DNA of 14,241 nucleotides from CAZILN01 sp964540005 (GTDB lineage: Bacteria; Bacteroidota; Bacteroidia; Bacteroidales; SM23-62): the NCBI GenBank assembly GCA_964540005.1, contig CAZILN010000129.1, forward strand, positions 1 through 14,241, read 5' to 3'. Positions within the stretch are counted from its first letter, which is position 1; each line of letters starts with the position of its first letter. The position numbers and the translations under genes were made by a program. Positions 1 through 7,817 of the stretch are shown piece by piece. The notes beneath the pieces were generated by a model. It searched no databases, was not told the DNA's origin, and saw only the letters and a program-made list of their open reading frames with translations.

Positions 1-743
1 CAAGGAATAAAAATATCATGGATGGGGCAATCGGCTTCGTATCTACATCAGACGGTGTGACAATCCTTGAGAAAATTGAGAAAGCCGACCGCACAGAAGG
101 GGACGTGCACCTGATGGGCAATCCTCATATCAATACGGGTCCCCTTAACTGGAAGATAATAGCCACTAATATTGCAACCGGACTGATAAAAGTGGATCCG
201 CAGAACAGCACCTATTACCTGGCCAGCCTTGAAGAATTCAAGGACCAGGTTGACAGGGCCCTCTTCGGAGATGAGCTCGTGGATCTGCTCGGTGGGGAAA
301 CATTATCACAACTGCTGGCCAACAAACAGCTATTTCCCTTCCTGGAACAGGAGTACCAGGGTGAAGTAATGATTGATAAACTCGGGGGATGGCTGAAGGA
401 AGCTGAGTCATTTCGCGGGAAAAAGATCATCGCATATCACAAGAACTGGGCGTATTTTGCAGAAACATTTGGTCTTGAACTCATCGGATATATAGAGCCC
501 AAGCCAGGCATTCCCCCATCTGCCAGGCACGTGGAATATATTGTAAACCTGATTAAAGAACAGGATATCAAACTGATGCTTGTGGCCAGTTATTTTGAAA
601 AGAAATCCCCTCAGATGATTGAAGATAAAACAGGCATTAAAGCTCTTTACCTGCCATTATTTGTTAATGGTATTCCTGAAGTCACCGACAACTTCCAACT
701 GGTGGATTACTGGATCAAACAGATCAATGATAACATCAAATAA
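1..743 (+). CDS. Metal ABC transporter solute-binding protein (ZnuA/TroA family), 5' end off window
   Basis: This is the C-terminal part of an extracytoplasmic zinc/manganese-type binding protein that would hand metal to the permeases encoded next. Family features: the GDVH..GNPH stretch (residues 28-37 counted from the ATG at 18), with His37 in the place of the second metal His, and YHKNWAYF (His141 at the third metal His position), followed by an LVASYFE segment that fits the fourth-ligand strand. The ATG at 18 is unlikely to be the true start. The frame stays open to the left edge, and its codons from position 3 read RNKNI, matching the RNPKI-like run before this point in relatives; the signal peptide and first metal His are therefore off the window. 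Oddity: the usual NPHxWxDP is NPHINTGP here. The next permease starts 37 bp downstream. Whether the metal is Zn, Mn or another ion cannot be told. Confidence 0.9.
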   Translation, partial: RNKNIMDGAIGFVSTSDGVTILEKIEKADRTEGDVHLMGNPHINTGPLNWKIIATNIATGLIKVDPQNSTYYLASLEEFKDQVDRALFGDELVDLLGGETLSQLLANKQLFPFLEQEYQGEVMIDKLGGWLKEAESFRGKKIIAYHKNWAYFAETFGLELIGYIEPKPGIPPSARHVEYIVNLIKEQDIKLMLVASYFEKKSPQMIEDKTGIKALYLPLFVNGIPEVTDNFQLVDYWIKQINDNIK

Positions 744-780
744 GCCGTGATGAAACCCTTATCACTAGCATTTTAAACGA

Positions 781-1605
781 ATGAAAGAAACACTACTATT
801 TTTAGCGGCTCCACTGGCTGCCAGCATAATCCTGGCCGGAATACTAGGCTATTTTGGAACGCATATCCTAAGCAGGGGTATTATTTTTATAGACATTGCC
901 CTTGCCCAGATTGCTGCCCTGGGTACAATGATAGGCCTGATCATGGGATTCAGTGAAGAGGCAATCGGACTGCAGGTCATATCTTATGCCTTCACAGTAT
1001 TAATCATTACGGCTTATGTTTTCCTGCGATCCGGCAAGCCGGTCATTCCACAGGAAGCAGTCATAGGAATTATTTACTGTGTGGGACTAACCCTGGCAAT
1101 CATACTTGCCGAGCAGATACCCGGAGGATCAAATTATATTACCAAAACCATAACGGGTAATATCCTCTGGGTGACATGGGATAAAATACTTGGGTGCCTG
1201 GCACTATTTCTCGTCATAGGACTGATCCATATATTGCTCGGCCGGTCTTTTATCATGGCCTCAGACCGGCCGGATACCATGCAATCACAGACACGGAAAA
1301 ACAGGTTGATAGAGTGGCTCTTTTATGTAAGCTTCGGGATCATAGTGGTAAAAACAGTTCTGATCGGAGGTATATTCCTGGTTTTTACACTGCTGATAGC
1401 TCCTTCAGTGGCTGCCACCCTGTTCACGGGAAACTGGAAAAAACGGATCATCTGGAGCTGGATAATCGGCATTATCGGGTCTGTTTCAGGCATTTTCCTG
1501 TCATATTACCTGAATATATCAAACGGTCCTGCCATTGTCTGCCTGCTGGGCATTCTCGTCTTTGTCCTGGCCTTCATAAGGATGGCAATGCCGGCAAATA
1601 GGTAA
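781..1605 (+). CDS. Metal ABC transporter permease, ABC-3 (ZnuB/TroC) family, first of two
   Basis: A 274-residue integral inner-membrane protein forming part of the channel of the metal importer. It is made almost wholly of hydrophobic segments (first around residues 8-27, others near 65-83, 95-112, 135-155, 178-215, 225-242 and 250-270). Family hallmarks are the YFGTHILSRGIIFIDIALAQ segment (24-43), TGNILWVTWD (125-134), GGIFLVFTLLIAPSVAATLF (196-215) and SNGPAIV (247-253). Length is normal for the family. The canonical His of the ALAHA-like motif is Gln43. No Shine-Dalgarno sequence precedes the ATG, as with most genes here. It lies 37 bp after the binding-protein gene and 54 bp before a second, related permease, so the pair probably forms a heterodimer served by an ATPase encoded elsewhere. 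A strong inverted repeat lies inside the gene at 1239-1272. Confidence 0.92.
   Translation: MKETLLFLAAPLAASIILAGILGYFGTHILSRGIIFIDIALAQIAALGTMIGLIMGFSEEAIGLQVISYAFTVLIITAYVFLRSGKPVIPQEAVIGIIYCVGLTLAIILAEQIPGGSNYITKTITGNILWVTWDKILGCLALFLVIGLIHILLGRSFIMASDRPDTMQSQTRKNRLIEWLFYVSFGIIVVKTVLIGGIFLVFTLLIAPSVAATLFTGNWKKRIIWSWIIGIIGSVSGIFLSYYLNISNGPAIVCLLGILVFVLAFIRMAMPANR
1239..1272. repeat. Intragenic perfect 10-bp inverted repeat
   Basis: CGGCCGGTCT at 1239-1248 is exactly complementary to AGACCGGCCG at 1263-1272, with a 14-nt loop; a T-G wobble at 1238/1273 can add one pair. It falls in the codons for about residues 153-164 of the first permease, a cytoplasmic loop region. The mRNA should form a very stable hairpin. 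No T-tract follows, so an intrinsic terminator is unlikely. It could affect mRNA stability or translation in the operon, or be chance from GC-rich codons. Confidence 0.6.
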
Positions 1606-1659
1606 AACGGTTAAACTGGCACAGGCCGGGCAAAACCAGTAATTGATAAATATTAACAA

Positions 1660-2538
1660 ATGATCATCTCAAATCTCCAGTTTTTAGTCGTTCCCTTCCT
1701 TACATGCCTTTTACTGCTTCTTATAACCTCCTATTTCGGGATACATGTCCTTAAAAGAGAGATTATTTTTATTGATATTGCGCTGGCCCAGGTTGCAGCC
1801 CTGGGGGGCGTAGCCGTATCATTGCTGGAACATAAGATGAACGGAGCCGGAGCATCTCAATACTTACAAAACCATGAACTGTTCACTTTTGGGTTTTCCC
1901 TGCTTTTCTGCCTGCTGGCAGCCTTCCTTTTTACCCTGCTGAAAAATCCAAAGATCAGGGTCCCGGTAGAAGCGTTTATCGGAATTACATATGCATTCGC
2001 GACAACGGCAGCTGTCATTATCCTGGATAAGGGAGCCGGAGGTGATATTCACATTCATGATATGCTTACAGGGTCATTACTATGGACAACATGGGACAGC
2101 CTGCTGAGTCTTTTCATTGTAGTTGTTATTATCGGAACCGTTCATATTATATTCAAGAAGCAGTTTGTCGGACTGACAGAAACCTATAATAGTACATCCG
2201 GAACCATCCGGAACAGGAAATTCTGGGACTTCCTGTTTTATTTCACATTTGGCATTGTAATAATTGAGGCCATAAAAACAGGAGGTATCCTGACAGTGTT
2301 TGCCTTCCTTATACTCCCCGCCTCCTTTTCCGCATTTTTTTCAAACAGTTGGAGGATAAGGATCATTCTCGGACTGGCTGCCGGTCTGTTTTCAGTCTTG
2401 GCCGGATTGATCCTTGCCATGCAAATGGATGCAAGCAGTTCCCCGTATATCATCCTGATCATGGCCGTGATCCTGGCCGGCGGCTGGGCCGCCAGGAGTC
2501 CCTTGTTCTGGGGTAAAGATAAAAAGCTCCAATCATGA
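1660..2538 (+). CDS. Metal ABC transporter permease, ABC-3 (ZnuB/TroD) family, second of two
   Basis: A 292-residue multi-spanning membrane protein, paralogous to the preceding permease. Shared landmarks are YFGIHVLKREIIFIDIALAQ (25-44), TGSLLWTTWD (137-146) and GGILTVFAFLILPASFSAFF (208-227). It again has Gln (Gln44) where the better-known ZnuB proteins carry His. Unlike its partner it has GDIHIHD just before the TGSLLW motif; His131 and His133 could touch metal, which is inference. The SNGP motif of the partner is replaced by SSSPYII (259-265). Two unlike permeases in series suggest a heterodimeric channel, as in TroCD-type importers. No gene follows on this strand for 112 bp, so this looks like the last gene of the operon. 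The start is the first ATG of the frame that keeps the complete first membrane segment. Confidence 0.92.
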   Translation: MIISNLQFLVVPFLTCLLLLLITSYFGIHVLKREIIFIDIALAQVAALGGVAVSLLEHKMNGAGASQYLQNHELFTFGFSLLFCLLAAFLFTLLKNPKIRVPVEAFIGITYAFATTAAVIILDKGAGGDIHIHDMLTGSLLWTTWDSLLSLFIVVVIIGTVHIIFKKQFVGLTETYNSTSGTIRNRKFWDFLFYFTFGIVIIEAIKTGGILTVFAFLILPASFSAFFSNSWRIRIILGLAAGLFSVLAGLILAMQMDASSSPYIILIMAVILAGGWAARSPLFWGKDKKLQS

Positions 2539-2650
2539 GTCCGGCCGGTTCTTACCAATGAAACGAACATTAATAAATTTAAGCAACTTCTTCACAAAGG
2601 GTGTTGTTTAGATTTTTGTATATTGAGCTCTCCTACCAAATCGATTCAAC

Positions 2651-5077
2651 ATGTTCAGGAATTATCTGTTAATTGCCCTCCGCAATATCAGGCATAATAA
2701 ATTGTTCTCATTCATAAATATTTCCGGTTTATCCATCGGCCTGGCCTGCTGCTTTATCATCCTTCTTTATGTCAGGGATGAATTTTCCTATGACAGGTTC
2801 CACCGGGATGCTGACAAGAAATACAGGATAGCTCTCAACAGGATCTATCCTGATACAGAGGTCAAATATGCCGTTATACCTCATTCTGTCGGACCGACCA
2901 TGCTGGAGGAATTCCCGGAGGTTACGGCTTGCACACGACTTTTTGCGGGACAGAATGAAATCCCGTTTACATACGGGGACAAGACATTTATTGAAAAGAA
3001 CTGGATGCTGGCCGACAGCAATTTTTTCGAAATGTTTTCAATAGAACTCCTGGAAGGAGATCCTGGAAATGTCCTTACAACTCCCAATGAAATGATCATT
3101 ACCGAATCTACAGCCAGAAAATACTTCGGTGACTCGGCGGCTGTGGGCAAGGCACTTACTACTCTTTTCGGAGAAGTACTCATTAGCGGAGTATGTGCGG
3201 ATGTCCCTGATAATTCTCATATGACGTTTGATTTACTGGGATCACTCCGTATGCTTGGCTTCCTTAACCAGCCGGACTTTGTTTCCTTTTCCTGCTATAC
3301 CTATATCAAACTACAGGAGGCTTCACAGACACAGGCAGTCAGAGAAAGGATCCCCGAGCTGATACGTAAGCATGCGGCCGGACAGATACAGGCCCGGATG
3401 GGGGTTTCCTATGATGATTATATCGCTGCCGGCAACGGCTATGATTATTACCTGCAGGGACTCCGGGATATACACCTGCATTCAGACATAGAACAGGACC
3501 TGAAACCCAACGGTAATTATTCCTATGTCATCATCAGTATTTCCATTGCGATATTCCTGCTTATTATCGCGAGTATTAACTTTATGAATCTAACAACGGC
3601 AAGATCAGTTGACCGCGCCCGTGAGGTGGGTATCCGTAAGGTAGTGGGCTCCGAAAAGGCACAGTTGATCCGGCAGTTCCTTATTGAATCGATTATTATA
3701 ACTCTTATCAGTCTCCTACTGGCCATTTTTCTTGTCGAGCTTATTCTTCCGCAATTCAATAGGCTTATCATGAAAAACCTTTCGGTCAATTACCTCGATG
3801 CCTTCACACTGCCTGTCCTGTTATTATTTGCCCTGATCATAGGGATACTATCGGGGAGTTACCCGGCATTTGTCCTGTCCTCCTACAAACCAACTTCAAT
3901 TATCAAGGGGAAATTTTCCACAGGTAAAACCGGGACCATCACCCGGAATGTGCTGGTGGTTTTTCAATTTTCCATTTCCATCTTCCTGATTTCATTTACA
4001 CTTCTGGTTTTCAGGCAATTAGGATTTCTTTTAAATAAAGATATGGGCTTTGACAAGGAAAAAATGCTAATTATTGAAGGAAATGTCCCGTCTGAAAACT
4101 ATGAAAGTTTCAAACAGGAACTGATGCGAATGCCCGATGTCAGTAATGTCTCCTATGCATCCACTCACATTACAGGGGGATACTATCCCGGCTTTATGGT
4201 CCAGATTGAAGAATATGGTTCCGATGTTATAACAACCCGTTTTATGGTTGTGGATGAAGATTTCGTTGAGACATTGGGGCTTCAGATCATCGAAGGGAGG
4301 AACTTCTTCGGGAAATTCAATGACAGCCTTAATGTCATCCTCAACCAGACTGCCATTGCTGAATACCAGCTGACAGGAAATGCCATCGGTGCCACGCTGA
4401 TAGAACCTGTTGATACGGGCGGGGGAACCGCGTTACGGGAATTCAAAGTGATAGGCATAGTCAACGATTTCCATTATAACTCCTTTCATGATAAGCTGAA
4501 TTCATTCGTTTTCCAGAGTTTAACAGGACCCAATGGTTTTGCCGCCATGGTGTATGTCAGGATAAATTCCGGAAATTATTCCGAAACAGTGGTAGGAATG
4601 GAAGAAAAATGGAACAGCTTTTTCCCTGATCAGCCCTTTTCATATTTTTTCCTGGATGACAGGATCAGCAGCCTTTATACCACCGACCAGACCTCCGGCA
4701 GGATTTTCAGTGTATTCACTATCCTTGCCATATTCATTGCCTGTGTGGGTCTGTTCGGACTGGCGGCCTTTACCGCAGAGCAGCGTACCAGGGAGATCGG
4801 TATCAGGAAAGTCCAGGGAGCCTCGGTGGGTACCATTGTATGGCAGCTATCAACCGGTTTTACCAGGCTGATCCTCATTTCTTTCATCGTTTCCATTCTT
4901 CCGTCCATCTGGGCCATGGACAGGTGGCTGGGAAATTTTGAGTTTCATACGGGCATTTCACCGGTAATTTTTGTTTATTCCGGTGCACTGGCCATTGTGA
5001 TTGCATTCATCACCATATCCTATCATGCCATCCGATCGGCCAATACCAATCCTGCAGATATACTAAGGTACGAATAA
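2651..5077 (+). CDS. FtsX/MacB-type ABC transporter permease, two-repeat form
   Basis: An 808-residue inner-membrane protein of the family with a MacB-like periplasmic core and FtsX-like membrane domains, duplicated in one chain. The N-terminus (ALRNIRHNKLFSFINISGLS) is typical. Predicted membrane segments lie near 20-41, 291-312, 344-364, 386-408, 434-455, 686-708, 734-757 and 772-792, with two large periplasmic regions at about 42-290 and 456-685. REVGIRKVVGS (324-334) and REIGIRKVQGA (714-724) mark equivalent positions after the first membrane helix of each half and show the internal repeat. Such proteins work with a separate LolD/MacB-like ATPase and usually export substrates or transmit force rather than import solutes; no ATPase is adjacent. 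It is preceded by a 112-bp gap and followed by a convergent operon, so it appears monocistronic. The substrate is unknown. Confidence 0.93.
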   Translation: MFRNYLLIALRNIRHNKLFSFINISGLSIGLACCFIILLYVRDEFSYDRFHRDADKKYRIALNRIYPDTEVKYAVIPHSVGPTMLEEFPEVTACTRLFAGQNEIPFTYGDKTFIEKNWMLADSNFFEMFSIELLEGDPGNVLTTPNEMIITESTARKYFGDSAAVGKALTTLFGEVLISGVCADVPDNSHMTFDLLGSLRMLGFLNQPDFVSFSCYTYIKLQEASQTQAVRERIPELIRKHAAGQIQARMGVSYDDYIAAGNGYDYYLQGLRDIHLHSDIEQDLKPNGNYSYVIISISIAIFLLIIASINFMNLTTARSVDRAREVGIRKVVGSEKAQLIRQFLIESIIITLISLLLAIFLVELILPQFNRLIMKNLSVNYLDAFTLPVLLLFALIIGILSGSYPAFVLSSYKPTSIIKGKFSTGKTGTITRNVLVVFQFSISIFLISFTLLVFRQLGFLLNKDMGFDKEKMLIIEGNVPSENYESFKQELMRMPDVSNVSYASTHITGGYYPGFMVQIEEYGSDVITTRFMVVDEDFVETLGLQIIEGRNFFGKFNDSLNVILNQTAIAEYQLTGNAIGATLIEPVDTGGGTALREFKVIGIVNDFHYNSFHDKLNSFVFQSLTGPNGFAAMVYVRINSGNYSETVVGMEEKWNSFFPDQPFSYFFLDDRISSLYTTDQTSGRIFSVFTILAIFIACVGLFGLAAFTAEQRTREIGIRKVQGASVGTIVWQLSTGFTRLILISFIVSILPSIWAMDRWLGNFEFHTGISPVIFVYSGALAIVIAFITISYHAIRSANTNPADILRYE

Positions 5078-5160
5078 GCAGCCTGCCTGAAAAGGTCCAA
5101 ATAATTTCCCTTCATACTGATTGAAGCTGTCTGTTAAGCGGACATGATTTGAGTGCGCCC

Positions 5161-6204
5161 TCAGATCCTGAGTAAAATTTTCAAATGATCCTCCGGGTGT
5201 TGTTCCAGTTGCTCGAATGCAGCCTGGATATTGCTCAGGGGCTCAACGGCTGTGACAAGTATTTCGGGAGTAAGTGCCCCCCGGGCCAGTTGCTCAATGG
5301 CATCTGCGAATTCCCCGTGACTGACCCTTGAAGCAATAATCTTTGCTTCTTTCCAGATGAGTTCTTTCATTATCACCGGTGCAGGATCATCCGCCAGTCC
5401 AAGCACACAAACTGTCCCGGCGCCCCGGATAGCCTGAACACAAGCCCTGACCGGATGAGGCCGGTCCTTAAGTTCTGATGCATGCCCGACAGCTTCGAAA
5501 GCCACATCCACACCTTCTCCTTTAGTTGTCTCTTTAATTACAGCTATCGGATCATCCTTGACCGGGTTGATAGCTATGATATCGGGATAGCCGGATCTTG
5601 CCCGTTCCAGCCTGCTTTCCAGTATATCAACCAGGAAAACCCTGCCTGAGGTTTTTGTTTTTACTGCCTGCAAAATAGACTGGCCGACTTTACCGGCCCC
5701 GTATATCAGGACAGAATCGTTCTCAGCAAGTCCAGCCCTGTTACAGGCATGAAACCCAATTGACAGGATCTCAATCAGTGCAGCATGTTCCTCCTTGATA
5801 CCGGGCGGCAATTTGTAAACCATGGCTGAATCCACTGCAATATAATCTGCAAATCCCCCATCCATATCTATGCCCAGCAGCCTTAGAGAGGTACAGGACG
5901 GGTAGTGCCCCATCCGGCATGCGGCACACTTTCCGCACCAGATGATGGGATCAACCGTTACCTTATCGCCCGTTTTAACATTCACCACAGCTTTGCCTGT
6001 AGCGGCAACAGAACCTGAAAATTCATGTCCAGGGATAAATGGCAGGCACGTGCGGGGATGAAAATCTCCCGAAAAAATATGCTGATCGGTTCCGCATATA
6101 CCTGCATAGTTGATTTTTACCAGTACCTGGTCGTCTCCCGGCACCGGGTCATCTGCCTCCTGGTATGAGAACCGGCCGTATTCTTTTAAAACTGCAGCTT
6201 TCAT
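5161..6204 (-). CDS. Zinc-dependent alcohol/polyol dehydrogenase (medium-chain MDR family)
   Basis: A 347-residue cytoplasmic NAD(P)-dependent dehydrogenase of the sorbitol/threonine dehydrogenase-like branch, expected to oxidise a secondary alcohol or polyol to a ketone. Catalytic zinc ligands are seen in AGICGTD (Cys37) and GHE (His60, Glu61), with Glu145 as another candidate ligand. The structural zinc lobe has four cysteines, Cys90, 93, 96 and 104. The cofactor site is GAGKVG (169-174), with Asp193 at the end of the second strand, favouring NAD over NADP. The start at 6204 is chosen because homology begins at MKAAVLKEYG; a longer in-frame start at 6369 would run 55 codons back into the sulfatase gene. 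A weak GGGA lies just before the ATG. It begins 10 nt after the sulfatase stop, so the two are almost certainly co-transcribed. The exact substrate cannot be named. Confidence 0.93.
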   Translation of the reverse strand: MKAAVLKEYGRFSYQEADDPVPGDDQVLVKINYAGICGTDQHIFSGDFHPRTCLPFIPGHEFSGSVAATGKAVVNVKTGDKVTVDPIIWCGKCAACRMGHYPSCTSLRLLGIDMDGGFADYIAVDSAMVYKLPPGIKEEHAALIEILSIGFHACNRAGLAENDSVLIYGAGKVGQSILQAVKTKTSGRVFLVDILESRLERARSGYPDIIAINPVKDDPIAVIKETTKGEGVDVAFEAVGHASELKDRPHPVRACVQAIRGAGTVCVLGLADDPAPVIMKELIWKEAKIIASRVSHGEFADAIEQLARGALTPEILVTAVEPLSNIQAAFEQLEQHPEDHLKILLRI

Positions 6205-6214
6205 AATTTCCCAG

Positions 6215-7624
6215 CTATTTAAAATCCTTATGCCAGTAATTTTTGCCTTCATGTTTCTGAAACAGGTACTGGTAGTGGCTGTTATCCTGAGCCTGACCAA
6301 TATCCAGTGAAGGAGGCAAGTCTCCGAGAGCAGCCCTTGCACTGTCCATTTTTGCAAGCATCTCCGCAAGTTTCCCGGGCATTTCTTCTGCCAGGTTTAC
6401 CTGTTCGCCCGGATCATCTTTCAGGTTTATAAGCAGTACCGGATGAGGAGGTACGGCTTTCTTCCCCCGGTTGCCGTTAAATCCTTCATAAGCCAGTTTC
6501 ACTTTCCAGTCTCCTTCACGGTAACATTCCATTAAGGACAGGTCGAAATACAGGAACCCTGTATGCTGACGCTTACCCTCACCGAACAATACCCGGCTTA
6601 TGTCCACTCCATCCAATGGTTTATCGGGCAGATCTGTGCCTGTAATTGCAGCAATGGTTGGGAACCAGTCCATCATCAAAGCCATATCATCATACACCTG
6701 GCCGGCCGGGATACGTGCAGGCCACATGGCCAGGGTAGGAACCCGCTGGCCTCCCTCGAAAGTATACTGTTTCCCTTCCCTCAGTATTCCCGCAGATCCG
6801 CCATGATCTTCCATTACCAGCCAGGGACCGTTGTCGCTAGAGAATATGAGCAGGGTATTCTCAAGGATACCATGCTCCTCAAGTGTATTCATTATCTGCC
6901 CCACACTCCAGTCAATCTCCTGTATAACATCGCCATACAATCCCCTTTCAGATGTCCCGGTAAAATCCTCTGAAGCGTAAATGGGTACATGAGGCATGCT
7001 GTGCGCCAGATAAAGAAAAAACGGGGAAGCATGATATCGGTTTATGAAATCCACCGCTTCCTGTGCATAGGTCCTGGTAGTATAATGCTGGTCAACCTGG
7101 TATTCCTCCACTTCATTACCCCGCATATAGACAACGCTCTGCATATCGTTGCTGTACGGAATGCCAAAGTATTCATCAAAGCCACGCTGCAGAGGCAGAA
7201 ATTTTTCTCTGTGTCCCAGATGCCATTTGCCGACATGCCCCGTAGTATAGCCCTTTTCCTTAAGTACATTGGCAATGGTAATTTCATCCAGGGGCATACC
7301 CGTGTAGCTCTCAGGAAAAAATACGTTGTTGATACCCATCCTCTGTGGTATTCTTCCGGTCATAAGGGCTGCCCTTGATGGACTGCAAACCGGTGAGGCC
7401 GAATAGAATTCAGTGAATTTTATTCCCTCTGCAGCCATCCGGTCGACGTTTGGAGTACTAATATCCTCCGCACCAAAACATCCAATATCTCCATAACCCA
7501 GATCGTCACAATATACGATCACAATATTGGGTTGATCATCCCCTGAAGCTGCCTGCCGGGACCTGTCGGAGGTGCAGGAGAATAATATGGCCGGTACTGC
7601 CAGTATGAAAAGTAGCTTTTTCAT
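6215..7624 (-). CDS. Exported type I sulfatase (formylglycine-dependent), lipoprotein
   Basis: A 469-residue arylsulfatase-like enzyme of the alkaline phosphatase superfamily that removes sulfate esters from an organic substrate. A lipoprotein signal ends in LFSC, with Cys17 as the lipidation site. Active-site features are Asp40-Asp41 (CDDLGYGD, calcium ligands), the CSPSR sulfatase signature (Cys80 to be converted to formylglycine, Arg84), GKWHLGH (Lys133, His135), His208 in LAHSMPH, SSDNG (Asp264, Asn265) and Lys285 in LREGKQYTFEGG. All key residues are present and the length is normal. The Cys-type signature means an anaerobic or aerobic maturase is needed, and none is in the window. No SusC/SusD pair or glycoside hydrolase flanks it, so the sulfated substrate (polysaccharide, glycosaminoglycan or other) is open. 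It is first in a two-gene operon with the dehydrogenase downstream. The ATG is preceded by an A/T-rich stretch, not a Shine-Dalgarno. Confidence 0.95.
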   Translation of the reverse strand: MKKLLFILAVPAILFSCTSDRSRQAASGDDQPNIVIVYCDDLGYGDIGCFGAEDISTPNVDRMAAEGIKFTEFYSASPVCSPSRAALMTGRIPQRMGINNVFFPESYTGMPLDEITIANVLKEKGYTTGHVGKWHLGHREKFLPLQRGFDEYFGIPYSNDMQSVVYMRGNEVEEYQVDQHYTTRTYAQEAVDFINRYHASPFFLYLAHSMPHVPIYASEDFTGTSERGLYGDVIQEIDWSVGQIMNTLEEHGILENTLLIFSSDNGPWLVMEDHGGSAGILREGKQYTFEGGQRVPTLAMWPARIPAGQVYDDMALMMDWFPTIAAITGTDLPDKPLDGVDISRVLFGEGKRQHTGFLYFDLSLMECYREGDWKVKLAYEGFNGNRGKKAVPPHPVLLINLKDDPGEQVNLAEEMPGKLAEMLAKMDSARAALGDLPPSLDIGQAQDNSHYQYLFQKHEGKNYWHKDFK

Positions 7625-7817
7625 TATAATTAAATATTTTAAGGGTTTAACTTAAGCAGGTCAGAAAAGTTATCTTCTTCATATGATTGAAAGTTTTTAG
7701 TTACCATCAAATGTATCCATCATATCCCAATTCTCCATGAGAGATACCAGGTTTTCTTAAGCAAAATACCTGATAAATCTTGCCAGATGACTGCCACTTT
7801 ATTATTTTTAGATCACC
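7625..7817. promoter_or_regulatory. Divergent control region between the sulfatase operon and the TlpA-like gene
   Basis: This 193-bp AT-rich spacer must hold promoters for both directions. An interrupted inverted repeat spans 7748-7772: CAGGTTTT pairs with AAAA-t-ACCTG around the core CTTAAG. The octamer CTTAAGCA occurs twice, at 7651-7658 and 7756-7763, 105 bp apart. Toward the TlpA-like gene, TTG at 7780-7782 and TATTTTTA at 7803-7810, 20 bp apart, resemble a Bacteroidota promoter, but they sit so close to the ATG at 7818 that the transcript would be nearly leaderless. No comparable promoter was recognised toward the sulfatase. No ORF or RNA gene is seen. Confidence 0.4.

Noticed and set aside
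2607..2630. TAGATTTTTG and TATATTGA before the FtsX-type permease, considered as a promoter.
   Set aside because: Neither has a TTG box at the right distance upstream, and the first has two extra bases against TAnnTTTG.
2651..5077. The FtsX/MacB-type permease as part of the metal-uptake operon.
   Set aside because: A 112-bp gap separates them and the families are unrelated: an exporter/mechanotransmission type versus an importer.
5110..5126. A hairpin (CTTCA / TGAAG) between the convergent FtsX-type and dehydrogenase genes, considered as a terminator.
   Set aside because: Only five pairs, not GC-rich, and no T-tract on either strand.
6205..6369. A 55-codon N-terminal extension of the dehydrogenase frame from an ATG at 6369.
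   Set aside because: It overlaps the 3' end of the sulfatase gene in another frame, and family homology begins exactly at the ATG at 6204.
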